5,707 bases of DNA from contig BTUC01000467.1 in NCBI GenBank assembly GCA_045863575.1, forward strand, positions 1 through 5,707. The letters run 5' to 3'. The position numbers and the translations under genes were made by a program. Source of the DNA: JAAXZI01 sp045863575. GTDB lineage: Bacteria; Planctomycetota; Phycisphaerae; UBA1845; PWPN01. Positions 5,045-5,707 of this stretch are shown here, piece after piece. The notes under the pieces were generated by a model. That model ran no database searches. It had not been told where the DNA came from and saw only the letters and a program-made list of their open reading frames with translations. How positions within the stretch are numbered: position 1 is the first letter of the stretch; each line of letters begins with the position of its first letter.

Positions 5045-5707
5045 ATGACATCTCGTCGCGTGGTGATCACGGGATTGGGGCTGGTCACACCAATCGGCAT
5101 CGGCACCGAGGCGGTGTGGAGCGCCCTGATCGACAGGAAGAGCGGCATCGGGCGGATCAGCGCTTTCGATCCGTCCCATTTCAAGTCGCAGGTGGGCGGG
5201 CAGATCGCCGGCCTGACCGTCAGCGGGTACGTGCCCAAGCACTACCGCAAGAGCACGAAGGTGATGGCCCGCGACATTGAGATCGCCGTCGCGGCGGCGT
5301 ACGAAGCGGTCAAGGATGCCGGTCTGAAGACGCGCTGCATGATCGATCGCGGCGAGGCGGAAGGCCCTTCGAACCTCGATCCGACGAGGTTCGGAGCCAA
5401 CATCGGTGCGGGTCTGATCTGCGCGGATCTCAACGAGCTGGCGGGGGCCCTGGCCACCGCGACCGACGAGAACAACCGTTTCAGCATTCAGAAGTGGGGC
5501 AGTGAGGGGATGAACAACCTCACGCCGCTGTGGCTGCTGAAGTTTCTGCCCAACATGCTGTCCTGCCATGTGACCATCGTTCACGACGCCCAGGCGCCTT
5601 CCAACACGATCACCTGCGCCGAAGCGTCCAGCCATCTGGCCATGGGCGAGGCGTTCCGCACGATTGCCCGGGGCGCGGCGGACATCTGCATCTGCGGCGG
5701 CGCGGAG
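5045..5707 (+). CDS. FabF-like beta-ketoacyl synthase, partial, catalytic Cys apparently replaced by Glu
   Basis: The first 221 residues of a type II ketosynthase are present and the gene runs off the window end. The N-terminal thiolase fold is clear: RRVVITGLGLVTPIGIG (4-20), then RFGANIGAG (115-123), LTPLWLLKFLPNMLSCHVTI (159-178) and GEAFRTIARGAADICICGGAE (201-221). These match FabF/KAS II blocks without gaps. Reading back from GEAF, the nucleophile elbow is C191-A-E193-A-S-S, where active enzymes have T-A-C-A-S-S or similar, so the condensing Cys aligns with Glu193. Cys191 is two residues too early. Families with a replaced Cys include chain-length factors and KSQ decarboxylases, which carry Gln; Glu is less usual. 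The two active-site His residues would lie beyond the window. The start ATG at 5045 is fixed by the conserved N-terminus, and only a weak GAGA lies upstream. It follows dehydratase 2 by 139 bp. Confidence 0.88.
   Translation, partial: MTSRRVVITGLGLVTPIGIGTEAVWSALIDRKSGIGRISAFDPSHFKSQVGGQIAGLTVSGYVPKHYRKSTKVMARDIEIAVAAAYEAVKDAGLKTRCMIDRGEAEGPSNLDPTRFGANIGAGLICADLNELAGALATATDENNRFSIQKWGSEGMNNLTPLWLLKFLPNMLSCHVTIVHDAQAPSNTITCAEASSHLAMGEAFRTIARGAADICICGGAE

Noticed and set aside
4868..5635. Minus-strand open frame of 255 codons opposite the ketosynthase
   Set aside because: It crosses the inverted-repeat element and the conserved ketosynthase blocks; its translation is Arg/Gly/His-rich with no family signal.

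Overview
The window is GC-rich and carries two divergent gene groups separated by about 300 bp of repetitive intergenic DNA. Several traits fit a GC-rich Planctomycetota genome, though this is an inference from gene style and not proven: a doubled FabZ-like dehydratase set around a stretched acyl carrier protein, a FabF-like synthase following it, simple-sequence tracts and inverted-repeat elements between genes, and weak or absent Shine-Dalgarno sites at several starts. No rRNA, tRNA, CRISPR array, insertion sequence or phage gene is visible.

Left arm (minus strand, 3097 down to 103): a two-component system. A 520-residue membrane histidine kinase is followed after 43 bp by a 462-residue NtrC-type response regulator with receiver, sigma-54 AAA+ and Fis-type DNA-binding domains. 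The kinase should sense something outside the membrane and phosphorylate Asp52 of the regulator, which then activates sigma-54 promoters. No convincing sigma-54 promoter is visible here, so its targets are probably elsewhere.

Middle (3098-3399): divergent promoter region containing a perfect 13-bp palindrome next to the kinase start, a purine-rich degenerate tract, and short tandem 7-mers.

Right arm (plus strand, 3400 to the window end): a type II acyl-chain biosynthesis cluster. It encodes FabZ-like dehydratase 1 (156 aa), an acyl carrier protein with an insertion (128 aa), FabZ-like dehydratase 2 (also 156 aa, with His34 and Glu48 in the same register), and the first 221 residues of a FabF-like ketosynthase. 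The ketosynthase is cut by the window edge. The two dehydratases would remove water from 3-hydroxyacyl-ACP intermediates carried by the ACP.

The most unusual feature is in the ketosynthase: the nucleophile elbow reads C-A-E-A-S-S, where active enzymes read T-A-C-A-S-S or similar, so the catalytic Cys appears to be Glu193. This suggests a chain-length-factor-like or decarboxylase-like partner and predicts a canonical ketosynthase nearby. With the odd ACP and the paired dehydratases, the cluster looks like a specialised acyl or polyene-type pathway rather than housekeeping fatty acid synthesis. The gaps of the cluster hold a 12-bp perfect RNA hairpin (4384-4413) and a 112-bp inverted-repeat element (4912-5023).
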